64,000 nt of DNA from contig PDRW01000025.1 of NCBI GenBank assembly GCA_002746935.1, positions 1-64,000 of the forward strand, read 5' to 3'. The DNA comes from Rhodobacterales bacterium (GTDB lineage: Bacteria; Pseudomonadota; Alphaproteobacteria; Rhodobacterales; Rhodobacteraceae). The notes below the pieces were generated by a model. The model had not been told where the DNA came from, searched no databases, and was given only the letters and a program-made list of their open reading frames with translations. Shown here piece by piece: positions 7,113-16,950 of this stretch (its first letter is position 1; the number at the start of each line of letters is the position of its first letter). The position numbers and the translations under genes are program-made.

Positions 7113-9898
7113 CAGTCGAGTGCCCGTTCCGCGCCGCGCTGGATCGCTTCGCGGAGTTTCATGTCCAGCGTCTCCAGCCGCGCTTCGCTGTGGAATTTCA
7201 GCCCGAACATGTCTGTCACATAGAAGGTGTCCACCACCTGTTCGCCATAGGTGGCGATCACGGCGGACGCGATCTGGACGTTGTTGGCCGCGAGGCAGCG
7301 GGTGAGGTCGTAGAGCAGGCCGGGGCGGTCGCGGGTATCGACCTCGATGATGGTATAGATCTCGGAGCCCTCGTTGTCGAAGATCACCTGGGTCGGCACC
7401 TTGAAGGCGCGTTCGCGCTTCTTCAGCCGGTCGCGCTGGCGCATCGCCTCGCTTGCCACCACTTCGCCCTTCAGGGTCTTGTCGATCATGGTCCTGAGCC
7501 GGGGGAGCTTGCCTTCGTCATAGGGCTTGCCCTCGCGGTCCTGAACCCAGAACACCGGCGTCGCCCAGCCGTCGCGCGTGGTGTAGGTTCTGGCGTCCAC
7601 CACATTGGCGCCGACCAGCGCCAGCGCGCCGGCGAGCCGCGAGAAGATGCCCGGGTGATCGGCCAGCGCGAAGGAGGCGCGGGTGGCGTCGCGGTCGGGG
7701 TCGGCGGAGAGGGAGATGCGGATTTCGTCTTCACTTATCCCCTTGAGAAGATTGGCGAAGATCACATGGTCGGCGGTCTGGAGCCCCTGCCAATAGGGGT
7801 CGCCATGGCGCCGTGTCTCCCGGTGCAGCGCCTTGCTGTCCCAGTCGGGCAGGGCGGCGCGCAACGCCTTGCGCGCCTCGCTCGCCCGCGCCCCGGTCGA
7901 CAGCGCCTCGATCCCGCCTTCCAGCGCCTGCCGCGTGAGGCGGTAGAGATCGCGAAACAGCGTGGCCTTCCAGTTGTTCCATGTGGTGGGGCCGACGCCG
8001 CGGATGTCGCAGACCGTGAGCACCAGCAGCAGATCGAGCCGCTTGCGGGTGCCCACCGCCTTGGCGAAGGCGTTGACGGTGCGCGGGTCCGAAAGATCGC
8101 GCTTCTGGGCCACGTCCGACAGCAGCAGATGCGAGCGCACCAGCCATTCGACGGTGGCGATCTCCTCCTTCGTGAAGCCGAGACGGGTGCAGATCGGCCG
8201 GGCGAGTTTGGCGCCGAGGATCGAATGATCCTCGACCCGGCCCTTGCCGATGTCATGGCAGAACACCGCGAGGTAGAGCACCCGGCGGTTGACCCCGGCG
8301 CGCAGGATCTCGGTCGAGACCTGCAATTCCTCCGCCCGCTCGCCGCGCTCGATCTCCGCCAGCGCGGTGATGCACTGGATGGTATGTTCGTCGACCGTAT
8401 AGGCGTGATACATGTTGAACTGCATCATCGCCACGATCGGCTCGAATTCGGGGATATAGGCCGCGAGCACCCCAAGCTCGTTCATGCGCCTGAGCGCGCG
8501 TTCCGGGTTGCCGTGTTTGAGCAGCAGATCGAGGAAGATCCGCGCCGCTTCGCGGTTGTTTCGCAGCTCGTCGTCGATCAGTTCCAGATGCGCCGCCACC
8601 AGCCGCATCGCGTCGGGGTGGAGGTGGACGCCGGTGCGCAGGCCTTCCTCGAACAGCCTCAGCATGTTGAGCTTGTCGGCGAGGAAGGCGGCCTCGTCAG
8701 CCACCGCGAGGCGCCCCTGCCGCTCGACGAAGGGCGCGCGCACCATGCGGCGGCGCTTGAACAGGCGAAACAGCTTGGGCGCCCGCTTGAGGTGCTGCCC
8801 TTCCAGCGCGGTCAGCAGGATCCGGGTGAGGTCGCCCACCTTCGTGGCATGGCGGAAATACTCCTGCATGAAATGCTCGACCGCGCGGCGTCCGGCGCTG
8901 TCCTTGTAGCCCATCCGGGCGGCCACCTCGACCTGGAGGTCGAAGGTCAACTGGTCCATCGCCCGGTTGGTCACAAGATGCAGATGCGACCGCACGGCCC
9001 AGAGAAATTCGTCGGCGCGGCGGAAGGTCTCGTATTCCTCGGCGGTGAACACGCCGTGCTCGACCAGCTCGCGGATATGTGTCACCCGATGGGTGTATTT
9101 TGCCACCCAGAACATGGTCTGAAGATCGCGCAGCCCCCCCTTGCCCTCCTTCACATTGGGTTCGACCACATAGCGCTGGCCCTGCTTCTGGTGCCGCTTC
9201 TCGCGCTCGGCCAGCTTGCCCTCGATGAATTCGGCCTCGGTGCCCTTGAACAGATGCGCCCAGAGCTGGTCGTCGAGTTCGCGGGCAAGGTCGCGGTCGC
9301 CGCAGATCGCGCGGGTTTCCAGCATCGCGGTGCGGATGGTGAGGTCTTCGCGCCCGAGCCGGAGGCAGTCCTCCACCGTGCGCGCCGCGTGGCCGACCTT
9401 CAGCCGCAGATCCCACAGCATGTAGAGGATGCTCTCGATCACGCTCTCGGCCCAGCCGGTGAGCTTGTAGGGTGACAGGAACAGCAGATCGACGTCGGAA
9501 TGCGGCGCCATCTCGAAGCGGCCGTAGCCGCCCACCGCAAGCACCGCGAGCCGTTCGCCGGTGGTATTGATCTGCACCGGATGGAGATGCCGGGTGGCAG
9601 TATCGTGGACCGCGCGCAGCACGGCGTCGGTCAGCCAGGCATGGGCACGCACCACCGGGTGGCCGGCAAAGGGCTGCGCCTCGAAGGCCGTCTGGATTCT
9701 GGCGCGGCCCACTGCCAGAGCGTCGCGCAGCACCGAAACGGCGGCCGCGCGCATCCGGCCCGCGTCGCCCGCCGCCTCGTCCATACCCGCCGCGATCGCG
9801 CCGGCAACCGCTTCAGAATCGAAGATCTCGCCCGCCGGGCAGATCAGCCTGTCATCGCCCTCGTCAAAGCGATGGGCGGCGAAGTCAGTATCCGGCAC
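7112..9898 (-). CDS. glnD: Bifunctional [protein-PII] uridylyltransferase/uridylyl-removing enzyme GlnD
   Basis: 928 residues, a normal alphaproteobacterial GlnD length. Nucleotidyltransferase motifs GGYGR (123-127) and SDVDLL (134-139) are intact. An HD phosphohydrolase centre lies at CHDIGKGRVEDHS (HD at 548-549). Two ACT domains follow, near residues 750-800 (GANVVDARTYTTRDG) and 850-920 (DTRDRPGLLYDLTRCLAANN). It senses glutamine and adds or removes UMP on PII proteins, controlling nitrogen metabolism. The start is a GTG at 9898 that overlaps the 3' end of the upstream lipoprotein gene by 14 bases; murJ follows with a one-base overlap. Confidence 0.95.
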   Translation of the reverse strand: MPDTDFAAHRFDEGDDRLICPAGEIFDSEAVAGAIAAGMDEAAGDAGRMRAAAVSVLRDALAVGRARIQTAFEAQPFAGHPVVRAHAWLTDAVLRAVHDTATRHLHPVQINTTGERLAVLAVGGYGRFEMAPHSDVDLLFLSPYKLTGWAESVIESILYMLWDLRLKVGHAARTVEDCLRLGREDLTIRTAMLETRAICGDRDLARELDDQLWAHLFKGTEAEFIEGKLAEREKRHQKQGQRYVVEPNVKEGKGGLRDLQTMFWVAKYTHRVTHIRELVEHGVFTAEEYETFRRADEFLWAVRSHLHLVTNRAMDQLTFDLQVEVAARMGYKDSAGRRAVEHFMQEYFRHATKVGDLTRILLTALEGQHLKRAPKLFRLFKRRRMVRAPFVERQGRLAVADEAAFLADKLNMLRLFEEGLRTGVHLHPDAMRLVAAHLELIDDELRNNREAARIFLDLLLKHGNPERALRRMNELGVLAAYIPEFEPIVAMMQFNMYHAYTVDEHTIQCITALAEIERGERAEELQVSTEILRAGVNRRVLYLAVFCHDIGKGRVEDHSILGAKLARPICTRLGFTKEEIATVEWLVRSHLLLSDVAQKRDLSDPRTVNAFAKAVGTRKRLDLLLVLTVCDIRGVGPTTWNNWKATLFRDLYRLTRQALEGGIEALSTGARASEARKALRAALPDWDSKALHRETRRHGDPYWQGLQTADHVIFANLLKGISEDEIRISLSADPDRDATRASFALADHPGIFSRLAGALALVGANVVDARTYTTRDGWATPVFWVQDREGKPYDEGKLPRLRTMIDKTLKGEVVASEAMRQRDRLKKRERAFKVPTQVIFDNEGSEIYTIIEVDTRDRPGLLYDLTRCLAANNVQIASAVIATYGEQVVDTFYVTDMFGLKFHSEARLETLDMKLREAIQRGAERALD

Positions 9899-11063
9899 CG
9901 GTGAAACTTCTCGGTGCGGGGTCGATCACCACGATTTCGCGGTTGCGGATCTGCGCCACCGCAAGGCCGCGTTCGGTGGTGCCATCGGGCAGCAGGCGAA
10001 ACACCCCGCCGACGCCGATGAAACCCTGGCCCTGGGTGAGTGCGGCGCTGGTGAGCGCATCGGCCTTGCCGGCCTTGACCAGCGCGCCGATGGCGGCGAT
10101 GCCGTCATAGGCGAGCCCGGCAATGGCGTGCGGGCTCTTGCCATAGGCGGCGAGGTAGCGCTGCCGGAACTGTTCCTGAAGACCGGGATCGGGCATCGCA
10201 AACCAGCCGTTTTGCAGTCCGGGCAGAGCGCGCGCCGAGTCCGGCACGTCCCAGCGCTGAAGGCCGATGTACTGGACCTTGCCGGGGGTCAGCCCGTTTT
10301 CCGGCAGGAGCTGCGCAAGAAAGGGAATGGCCCCGTCGGTTCCCGAGGTCAGAAACACCGATTGCGCTCCGGAACTGCGCGCCGCCTTGACGATCCCGGG
10401 CACGGCGTTGATCACCCCGTTCTGGCTGAGCTCGAAGCTCTGCACGCCCGCCTGAGCGGCGCCCGGGGTTTGCGAGATTGCCCGCAGCACGGCATTGCGC
10501 CCAAGCGTTTCCGCCGGGTTGTCGCCGTTGACCACGAGAATGCTGCCCTTGCCGGAGGCGGCGGCATGGCGCACCAGACGGCGGGCGGTGTTGTCGAAAG
10601 TGTTGCCGAGCACAAAGACATTGCCGCCGGCGACTGCGGGGTTGTTGGAGAAGGCCAGCACGTTGACCCCCGGTGCCGCGGCTCCCGCGGCGGCGGCGTT
10701 CTGGGCGTAGACCGGGCCGAGAATGATCCTGGCGCCACCGGCAACCGCCTTGGAGGCGGCGGTGGCCGCCTGTTGAGGGTTGCCGCCGGTCGGGTAGACC
10801 GCGAGGTTGATCTTCACCCCGTGTAGCTCCGACATGGCAAGCCGTGCGGCGTTTTCGAGCGAGGAGGCCAGCGCGTCATCCGCCGCATTGCCGCTGCCCG
10901 AGGGCACCAGCAAAGCCACCGGCACCGGTTTCGAGGTGTCGATTTTCGGCCCCCCCCCGGTGGCCCCGGTGAACCCGTCGCCGCAGGCGGTGAGCCAGAC
11001 CAGCGACAGCATCGCGACGATCACCGCCCGAAACTTGCGGGCACCCAACAAAAACGCAAACAT
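9885..11063 (-). CDS. Penicillin-binding protein activator, LppC/LpoA-like lipoprotein
   Basis: 392 residues. The N-terminus is a lipoprotein signal with lipobox LTAC (Cys 27). The rest has the periplasmic type-1 binding fold of LppC/LpoA proteins (PVALLVPSGSG near the start, then GGARIILGPVYAQNAAAAG). In enteric bacteria LpoA activates PBP1a from the outer membrane; the alphaproteobacterial homologues are shorter and less studied. I chose the ATG at 11063 because AAGGAT precedes it and the signal peptide begins there. It is divergent from rsmI, as is common for this pair, and its end overlaps the GTG start of glnD. Confidence 0.85.
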   Translation of the reverse strand: MFAFLLGARKFRAVIVAMLSLVWLTACGDGFTGATGGGPKIDTSKPVPVALLVPSGSGNAADDALASSLENAARLAMSELHGVKINLAVYPTGGNPQQAATAASKAVAGGARIILGPVYAQNAAAAGAAAPGVNVLAFSNNPAVAGGNVFVLGNTFDNTARRLVRHAAASGKGSILVVNGDNPAETLGRNAVLRAISQTPGAAQAGVQSFELSQNGVINAVPGIVKAARSSGAQSVFLTSGTDGAIPFLAQLLPENGLTPGKVQYIGLQRWDVPDSARALPGLQNGWFAMPDPGLQEQFRQRYLAAYGKSPHAIAGLAYDGIAAIGALVKAGKADALTSAALTQGQGFIGVGGVFRLLPDGTTERGLAVAQIRNREIVVIDPAPRSFTGAGY

Positions 11064-11147
11064 GACTGGTATCCTTCTTCGCTGATCGCCCCCGCCGGCT
11101 GGGGTCCGGCGAGGCAATCATAAACGCTTGGGAAGGCAGGTCCACCC

Positions 11148-12005
11148 TTGAAACCGGAACCCACCCCTTTGGCCGCGGGCCTCTACCTCGTGGCAACGCC
11201 GATCGGCAACGCGCGCGACATCACCCTGCGGGCGCTCGACATTCTGACCGCCGCCGATGTCATCGCCGCGGAAGACACCCGAACGGCGCGCAAGCTCATG
11301 GAAATCCACGGGGTCGCGCTCGGCAACCGTCCGCTCATCGCCTATCACGACCATTCCGGCGAAAACGCCCGCGCGGGGCTTCTGAAGCTCATCGGCGAGG
11401 GGCGGTCGGTGGCCTATATGAGCGAAGCCGGCACGCCGCTGGTCTCCGACCCCGGCTATGCGCTGGCGCGTGCCGCGGGCGAAGCAGGATATCTCGTCAC
11501 CGCCGCCCCCGGCGCCTCCGCCGTCCTCGCCGCTCTCAGCCTCGCCGGCCTCCCCTCCGACCGCTTCCTGTTCGCGGGCTTCGCCCCCGCGACCCGGACC
11601 GCGCGCCTGAAATGGCTCGAAGAACTCGTGAGCATCCCCGCGACGCTGGTGATCTACGAAAGCCCCAGACGTGTTTGCGAATTGTTAGCCGATCTGGTGC
11701 AAACTGCGGGGGCAGAGCGGCAAGCGGCGGTGGCGCGCGAGTTAACCAAACGGTTCGAAGAGGTTTTGCGCGGAAGCCTCGGTGAGTTATCCTCTGCGCT
11801 CGAAGGGCGCAGGCTCAAGGGCGAGGTTGTGGTGCTGGTCGACCGCGGGTGCGAAACGGTGGCGGATGACACGATGGAAGCGGCGCTGAAACGCGCGCTC
11901 GAAACCATGAGCCTGAAGGATGCCGCCACCGCCGTGGCGGAAGCCTATGGGCTCAGGCGGCGCAAGGTATACCAGGCGGCGCTGGCAATGGAGAAGAACG
12001 GGTAG
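11148..12005 (+). CDS. rsmI: 16S rRNA (cytidine(1402)-2'-O)-methyltransferase RsmI
   Basis: 285 residues of the tetrapyrrole-methylase-fold family. LYLVATPIGNARDITLRAL at the N-terminus, AEDTRTARKL, and SEAGTPLVSDPGY are the RsmI/YraL signatures for S-adenosylmethionine-dependent 2'-O-methylation of C1402 in 16S rRNA. The start is a TTG at 11148 with GGAAGGCAGG upstream; no ATG fits the family N-terminus. yraN begins at the base after the stop. Confidence 0.93.
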   Translation: MKPEPTPLAAGLYLVATPIGNARDITLRALDILTAADVIAAEDTRTARKLMEIHGVALGNRPLIAYHDHSGENARAGLLKLIGEGRSVAYMSEAGTPLVSDPGYALARAAGEAGYLVTAAPGASAVLAALSLAGLPSDRFLFAGFAPATRTARLKWLEELVSIPATLVIYESPRRVCELLADLVQTAGAERQAAVARELTKRFEEVLRGSLGELSSALEGRRLKGEVVVLVDRGCETVADDTMEAALKRALETMSLKDAATAVAEAYGLRRRKVYQAALAMEKNG

Positions 12006-12371
12006 ATGCAGGACAGGCGTGAACGGGGCAAGATGTCGTGGCTGGCGGGCATGGCGGCGGAAGATGCTGTTGCGGCCGACTATGCCCGGCGCGGCCACAG
12101 GGTCGCGGCGCGGCGCTGGCGCGGTTCGCGCGGCGAGCTTGACATCGTGGCGCGCGATGGCGACGGGCTGATCGTGGTCGAGGTCAAGAAGGGGCGGGAT
12201 TTTGCTTCGGCGCTCGGGCATCTCACCCGCGCCCAGCTTGGCCGGATCTATGGCGCGGCCTCCGAATTCGTCGCGAATGAACCGCGCGGGGCGCTGACCG
12301 ACCTGCGCTTTGACGTCGCGCTGGTCGACGGTGCCGGGCGGATGGAGATTCACGAGAACTTCTGGGCCTGA
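12006..12371 (+). CDS. yraN: YraN family protein (UPF0102), predicted nuclease fold
   Basis: 121 residues with the UPF0102 core [19 protein letters not shown], an endonuclease-like E-x-D...E-V-K arrangement. The family belongs to the restriction-endonuclease-like fold; its cellular substrate is not firmly known. It starts directly after the rsmI stop, the same rsmI-yraN order found in many proteobacteria, and probably shares its transcript with gshB. Confidence 0.92.
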   Translation: MQDRRERGKMSWLAGMAAEDAVAADYARRGHRVAARRWRGSRGELDIVARDGDGLIVVEVKKGRDFASALGHLTRAQLGRIYGAASEFVANEPRGALTDLRFDVALVDGAGRMEIHENFWA

Positions 12372-12463
12372 TACAGGGGGATTTGCCGCGCGGACGCTCT
12401 GGGGGCCATTGTCACCGGCGCGGCGGCGCGCCATGTAGGGGAGGCTCAGACGGAGAAGACCCC

Positions 12464-13405
12464 ATGCGCCTCAAGACCGCCTTTCAGATGGACCCTGTCG
12501 GTGAGATCGACATCGAGGCCGATTCGACTTTCCGCATCATGGAAGAGGCCCAGGCCCGGGGCCACGAGCTGTTCTACTACACCCCCGACCGGCTATGTTA
12601 TCACGCGGGACGAGTGGTGGCGCGGGGCTGGCCGGTGGAACTGCGCCGCGAAAAGGGCAACCATTACACGCTGGGCGCGGAGCGGGAGATCGACCTTGCG
12701 GCCTGGGATGTGGTCTGGCTGCGCCAGGATCCGCCCTTCGACATGGGCTACATCACCACCACCCACCTGCTTGACATGATCCACCCCGATACGCTGGTGG
12801 TGAACGACCCGTTCTGGGTGCGCAACTACCCCGAGAAGCTCCTGGTGCTGCAATTCCCGGAGCTTACGCCGCCGACGATGATCGCCCGCGACCTTGCGGC
12901 GCTACGCGCTTTCAAGGAGGAGCATGGCGACATCATCCTCAAGCCGCTTTACGGCAACGGTGGGGCCGGGGTGTTCCGGCTCGGCCCGGAGGATCGCAAC
13001 CTCGCGAGCCTGCATGAGCTCTTTGCCAGCATCAACCGCGAACCGCTGATCGCCCAGAAATTCCTGCCCGCGGTGGTGCAGGGCGACAAGCGAATCATCC
13101 TGGTCGACGGCGTGCCGGTCGGCGCCATCAACCGGGTGCCGGCGGCGGGCGAAACCCGGTCCAACATGCATGTCGGTGGACGTGCCGTGAAGGCCGGGCT
13201 TACCGACCGCGACCGCGAGATTTGTGCCAGGATCGGGCCGCTGCTGCGCGAGAAAGGTCAGATCTTCGTCGGGATCGACGTGATTGGCGATTGGCTGACC
13301 GAGATCAACGTGACTTCGCCGACCGGGATACAGGAGCTCGAACGGTTCGACGGCAGCAATGTTGCCCGAATGATCTGGGAGGCGATCGAGGCGCGGCGCA
13401 GGTGA
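12464..13405 (+). CDS. gshB: Glutathione synthase
   Basis: 313 residues of the prokaryotic ATP-grasp glutathione synthase family. [53 protein letters not shown] and [14 protein letters not shown] are characteristic. It joins glycine to gamma-glutamylcysteine using ATP. The ATG at 12464 gives the conserved family N-terminus. The last bases (GTGA) overlap the GTG start of the next gene. Confidence 0.95.
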   Translation: MRLKTAFQMDPVGEIDIEADSTFRIMEEAQARGHELFYYTPDRLCYHAGRVVARGWPVELRREKGNHYTLGAEREIDLAAWDVVWLRQDPPFDMGYITTTHLLDMIHPDTLVVNDPFWVRNYPEKLLVLQFPELTPPTMIARDLAALRAFKEEHGDIILKPLYGNGGAGVFRLGPEDRNLASLHELFASINREPLIAQKFLPAVVQGDKRIILVDGVPVGAINRVPAAGETRSNMHVGGRAVKAGLTDRDREICARIGPLLREKGQIFVGIDVIGDWLTEINVTSPTGIQELERFDGSNVARMIWEAIEARRR

Positions 13406-14328
13406 GCCGGCGTCTCCGCGTCCTGTCCTGGCTTGGCCGCCACGTGATGCGGCCCACGGTTGAGCGGTCGGACCCCTTCGAAATCCGCGCCCGTTTCGAG
13501 CGGTTCACCACGCACAGCCTGCCGCCACCACCGCTGACACTGGTGTTGCCCTGCCGCCTTGCGCCGGGGCTCGACGGGCTGGTGGTGGCAAACCGGCCGG
13601 GCACGCGACCCGCGCCACGCGATCGGGTGATCCTCTGGTTCCATGGTGGCGCTTTCGTCGCCGGGAGCTCCCGGAGCCATAAGGCGATGCTCGCGCGGCT
13701 GGCGCGCGCCACCGGGCTCGAAGCGGTTCTGCCGGACTATCGGCTTGCTCCGGAACACCCCTTTCCGGCCGCTGTCGAGGATGCGCGCGCGGCGTTCGAT
13801 TCGCTCGTTGCGCGGGGTCTGTGGCCGGAAAACATCGTGATCGGTGGCGACAGCGCCGGGGGCAATCTGGCACTCGGTCTGTTGGCCGGGCTCCTCGCGG
13901 AGCGGGTCAGGCCTGCGGGCGCGGTAGCGCTGTCGCCGGCAACGGATCTCACCTTTTCGGGCGTGTCGATCCTGTCCAACGAAGCGGTCGACACCATGCT
14001 GCCCGCGAATCGGCGTGGCGACATCTGCCGCTATTACCTTGCCGGCGCCGACCCGGCCGACCCGCGCGCGTCGCCGCTGAAGGCCGCCTTCCCGAACCCG
14101 CCGCCCGTCTTCCTTCAGGTCTCGACCACCGAAATTCTCCATGATGACAGCCGCAGGATGGCACGGAAGCTCGCGGCGGCGGGCGGCCGGGTGGTGCTCG
14201 ATGAATGGGTGGATGTGCCGCATGTGCTGGCGTTGTTTGCGCCTTACGTGCCGGAGGCGAATGCGGCACTGGCGCGGGTGGCGGGTTTCATCGGCGGGCT
14301 ATGGGAGGAACGGCCGCCTCAGGCGTGA
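13402..14328 (+). CDS. Alpha/beta hydrolase, hormone-sensitive-lipase (HSL) family
   Basis: 308 residues. The oxyanion-hole motif [10 protein letters not shown], the nucleophile elbow GDSAGGN and a late His in VPHVLAL define an HSL/family IV esterase; the acid residue is probably in the TEILHDDS segment. A cytoplasmic carboxylesterase acting on short esters is likely; the substrate is unknown. The GTG at 13402 overlaps the gshB stop (GTGA), implying coupling. The gene converges on yifB and the two reading frames overlap by 10 bases at their 3' ends. Confidence 0.88.
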   Translation: MSRRLRVLSWLGRHVMRPTVERSDPFEIRARFERFTTHSLPPPPLTLVLPCRLAPGLDGLVVANRPGTRPAPRDRVILWFHGGAFVAGSSRSHKAMLARLARATGLEAVLPDYRLAPEHPFPAAVEDARAAFDSLVARGLWPENIVIGGDSAGGNLALGLLAGLLAERVRPAGAVALSPATDLTFSGVSILSNEAVDTMLPANRRGDICRYYLAGADPADPRASPLKAAFPNPPPVFLQVSTTEILHDDSRRMARKLAAAGGRVVLDEWVDVPHVLALFAPYVPEANAALARVAGFIGGLWEERPPQA

Positions 14329-15833
14329 GCCATCGCGCCGGCGATGCGGTAGCTCAGGGCCTCGGCGAGATGCGGATTGCGGACCCTTTCCGAGCCCGCG
14401 AGATCGGCGATGGTGCGCGCAACCCGGAGCACCCGGTGATAGCCGCGCGCCGACAGGCCGAAACGCTCGGCGGCCTTGACCAGCAGCGCGCGGCCTTCGG
14501 CATCGGGCGCGGCCACCTCTTCGAGCAGCGCGCCTTCGGCATCGGCATTGACCCGCGCGCCGGTGCCCGCATAGCGCTGCACCTGCACCGCGCGGGCCGC
14601 CGCCACCCGTGCGGCCACCGCGGCCGAGCCCTCGCAGGGGGCGGGCAGGTCGAGGTCTGCGAAAGCGACCGGTGGCACGTCGAGGCGGAGGTCGAACCGG
14701 TCGAGCAGCGGGCCGGAAATGCGTCCCATGTAATCCTCGCCGCAGAGCGGGGCGCGCGAGCAGGCGCGCGACGCATCGGCCAGATAGCCGCATTTGCAGG
14801 GGTTGGCGGCGGCGACCAGAAGGAACCGGCAGGGGTAATGCACATGCGCATTGGCGCGCGCCACCACCACCTCGCCGGTCTCGATCGGCTGGCGCAGGGT
14901 TTCGAGCACCGGGCGGGGGAACTCCGGGATCTCGTCGAGAAACAGCACGCCGTTATGCGCGAGGCTGATTTCGCCGGGTCTGGCGCCGCGCCCGCCGCCG
15001 ACGATGGCCGCCATCGAGGCGGTGTGATGCGGCGCGCGGAACGGCCGGGTGCGGGAGATGCCGCCTTCGGAGATCAGCCCGGCGAGGGAATGGATCATCG
15101 AGGTTTCGAGCGCTTCGGCCGGTTCCAGCGGCGGCAGGATCGAGGGGAAGCGGGCGGCGAGCATCGACTTGCCGGAACCGGGGCTGCCGGCCATCAGCAG
15201 GTGGTGCCGTCCGGCGGCGGCGATCTCGAGCGCGCGTTTCGCGCGTTCCTGGCCTTTGACGTCGGCGAGGTCCTTGGTGGCGTCCGGCTCGGAGACTTCG
15301 CCGGGACGGGCGGGATCGAGCAGTTTCTGACCGGTAAAATGGCGGATGACGGCGGCAAGATCGGGTGGGGCCAGCACCTCGGCGGCGCCGACCCAGGCGG
15401 CCTCGGCGCCGCAGGGTTTCGGCACCACGAGGGTGCGTTCGGCCTCCGCCGCGGCGAGGGCGGCGGGCAGGGCGCCGTTGACCGCGACGAGCGAGCCGTC
15501 GAGCGACAACTCGCCCAGCGACATCGTCCGGGCGATCTCGTCTTCGGGCAGGGCGCCGACGGCCGCGAGCAGCGCCAGCGCGATCGGCAGGTCGAAATGC
15601 GAGCCCTCCTTTGGCAGATCGGCGGGCGAGAGGTTGATGGTGATCCGCCTGGAGGGCAGGGCCACGGCCATTGCGGTCAGCGCCGCCTTGATGCGTTCGC
15701 GCGCCTCGCTCACCGCCTTGTCGGGGAGGCCGACGATGGTGAAGCCGGGCATGCCGGAGGCAAGGGCGCATTGAACCTCGACGGGGCGCGCCTCGACCCC
15801 TTCGAAAGCCACCGTGTGGGCGCGGGCCACCAT
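14319..15833 (-). CDS. comM: YifB family Mg-chelatase-like AAA ATPase (ComM-like)
   Basis: 504 residues. The N-terminal Lon-like domain has GMPGFTIVGLPDKAVSEARE. The AAA+ module has Walker A GSPGSGKS near residue 214, Walker B GVLFLDEIPEF and a Mg-chelatase C-terminal domain ending with a helical segment. ComM, the studied homologue, promotes branch migration during natural transformation. Intact motifs suggest an active ATPase. Transcribed alone on the minus strand; the 3' end overlaps the hydrolase gene. Confidence 0.9.
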   Translation of the reverse strand: MVARAHTVAFEGVEARPVEVQCALASGMPGFTIVGLPDKAVSEARERIKAALTAMAVALPSRRITINLSPADLPKEGSHFDLPIALALLAAVGALPEDEIARTMSLGELSLDGSLVAVNGALPAALAAAEAERTLVVPKPCGAEAAWVGAAEVLAPPDLAAVIRHFTGQKLLDPARPGEVSEPDATKDLADVKGQERAKRALEIAAAGRHHLLMAGSPGSGKSMLAARFPSILPPLEPAEALETSMIHSLAGLISEGGISRTRPFRAPHHTASMAAIVGGGRGARPGEISLAHNGVLFLDEIPEFPRPVLETLRQPIETGEVVVARANAHVHYPCRFLLVAAANPCKCGYLADASRACSRAPLCGEDYMGRISGPLLDRFDLRLDVPPVAFADLDLPAPCEGSAAVAARVAAARAVQVQRYAGTGARVNADAEGALLEEVAAPDAEGRALLVKAAERFGLSARGYHRVLRVARTIADLAGSERVRNPHLAEALSYRIAGAMAHA

Positions 15834-15994
15834 CTTCGTTTCGTTCCTCCGTGCCGGTCCTTCATGCCGGTGGCCACAGGGTTAACGCGCGATGGTTGCG
15901 GAAAGGTTAACGGGTGCGGGACAGGTGGACAATCGCGGCGGGCCTGCGGAACGGAGGCTGCGGAAGCCGTGCGCCGCGCCTGACGCAGCGGCGA

Positions 15995-16014
15995 ACGGCC
16001 GTTGAAACGGCCGT
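15995..16014 (-). terminator. Hairpin downstream of the GST gene
   Basis: A perfect 9-base inverted repeat (ACGGCCGTT / AACGGCCGT) lies 23 bases past the GST stop on the minus strand. There is no T-run, so it is a terminator-like or mRNA-stabilising hairpin rather than a clear intrinsic terminator. Confidence 0.4.
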
Positions 16015-16036
16015 GCCCCGCGCCAGGGTCATGCGT

Positions 16037-16909
16037 TCATCCCTCAACCAGCGCCATGAACTCCGGCCAGGCTTCCGGGTCGGAGGCGGTCTTGTCGCGG
16101 CAGGTGGGGTTGCAGAAGCCGTAGATACGGCCCTCGAATGCGAGGAAATCCGTGACCGGTTTGCCGGAGTATGGACAGGCGGTGTTGACCGAGGGGCCGG
16201 TGGCCACCGCCCGCCCCTTGCACGGCGAGGCTTCGGGCCAAGGGCGGCCGGGCAGATCGAGGGCGTAGGGCTCGGGGTCGTAGGCCCGGGTGAGCCCTTC
16301 GGCGCGCCAGCGGCGAAACGCCGGGTCGGCGAGATGGGCTTTCACATAGGCGCGCGCCGCGTCGCTCACCGGCAGATCGAAGCCGGTGATCCGTGCCGCG
16401 ACCGGCGCGAAGAACACATCCGCCAGCGAATAGCGGCCGAACAGCCAGGGCGCGCTGCCGTCATGGGTGGCGCGGGCCGCGCTCCAGAGCGTGTCGAGCC
16501 GGGCGAGGTCGGCCATGACCGCGTCCGACGGCGCAAAGCCCTCGTAGACCCGCAAAAGCTGCATCGGGCAGTCGCCCCGCAGCGCGGTGAAGCCCGCGTG
16601 CATTTCCGCCACCAGCCAGCGGGCGAGGGCGCGCCGGTCGGGGGCGTCGGGCCAGAGCCCGGCTTCCGGGTGGCGCTCGGCGAGGGTTTCGGCCATCGCC
16701 ATGGTCTCGCCGACAAGGGTGCCTTCCGGCGTGCGCATCACCGGCACCAGCCGGGCGGGGGCAAGCGGGCGGATATGCTCGGCGAAGTTGCCGTCGTAGA
16801 GCGGGAGCATGTGGCTGCGAAACGGCAGGCCGAAGTGTTCGAACATCAGCCAGCCGCGGAGCGACCAGCTCGAGAAGCTCCGGTCGCCGATATAAAGATC
16901 ATAGGTCAT
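16037..16909 (-). CDS. Glutathione S-transferase with C-terminal cysteine-rich extension
   Basis: 290 residues. Residues 1-80 are a GST thioredoxin-fold domain (YIGDRSFSSWSLRGWL; the SxxSWSLR word is typical of zeta/MaiA-like bacterial GSTs) and residues 90-210 the helical GST domain. The last about 55 residues carry CPYSGKPVTDF, then GRIYGFCNPTCRDK, a three-Cys cluster that resembles a YHS or treble-clef metal site and is not part of the GST fold. Ordinary GSTs end near residue 210-230, so this is a fusion or lineage-specific extension. Start chosen at ATG 16909. Substrate unknown. Confidence 0.85.
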   Translation of the reverse strand: MTYDLYIGDRSFSSWSLRGWLMFEHFGLPFRSHMLPLYDGNFAEHIRPLAPARLVPVMRTPEGTLVGETMAMAETLAERHPEAGLWPDAPDRRALARWLVAEMHAGFTALRGDCPMQLLRVYEGFAPSDAVMADLARLDTLWSAARATHDGSAPWLFGRYSLADVFFAPVAARITGFDLPVSDAARAYVKAHLADPAFRRWRAEGLTRAYDPEPYALDLPGRPWPEASPCKGRAVATGPSVNTACPYSGKPVTDFLAFEGRIYGFCNPTCRDKTASDPEAWPEFMALVEG

Positions 16910-16950
16910 GGCGCCGAGTGTATCAGCCCGGTGCGGTGCCGCAAGGGCGC

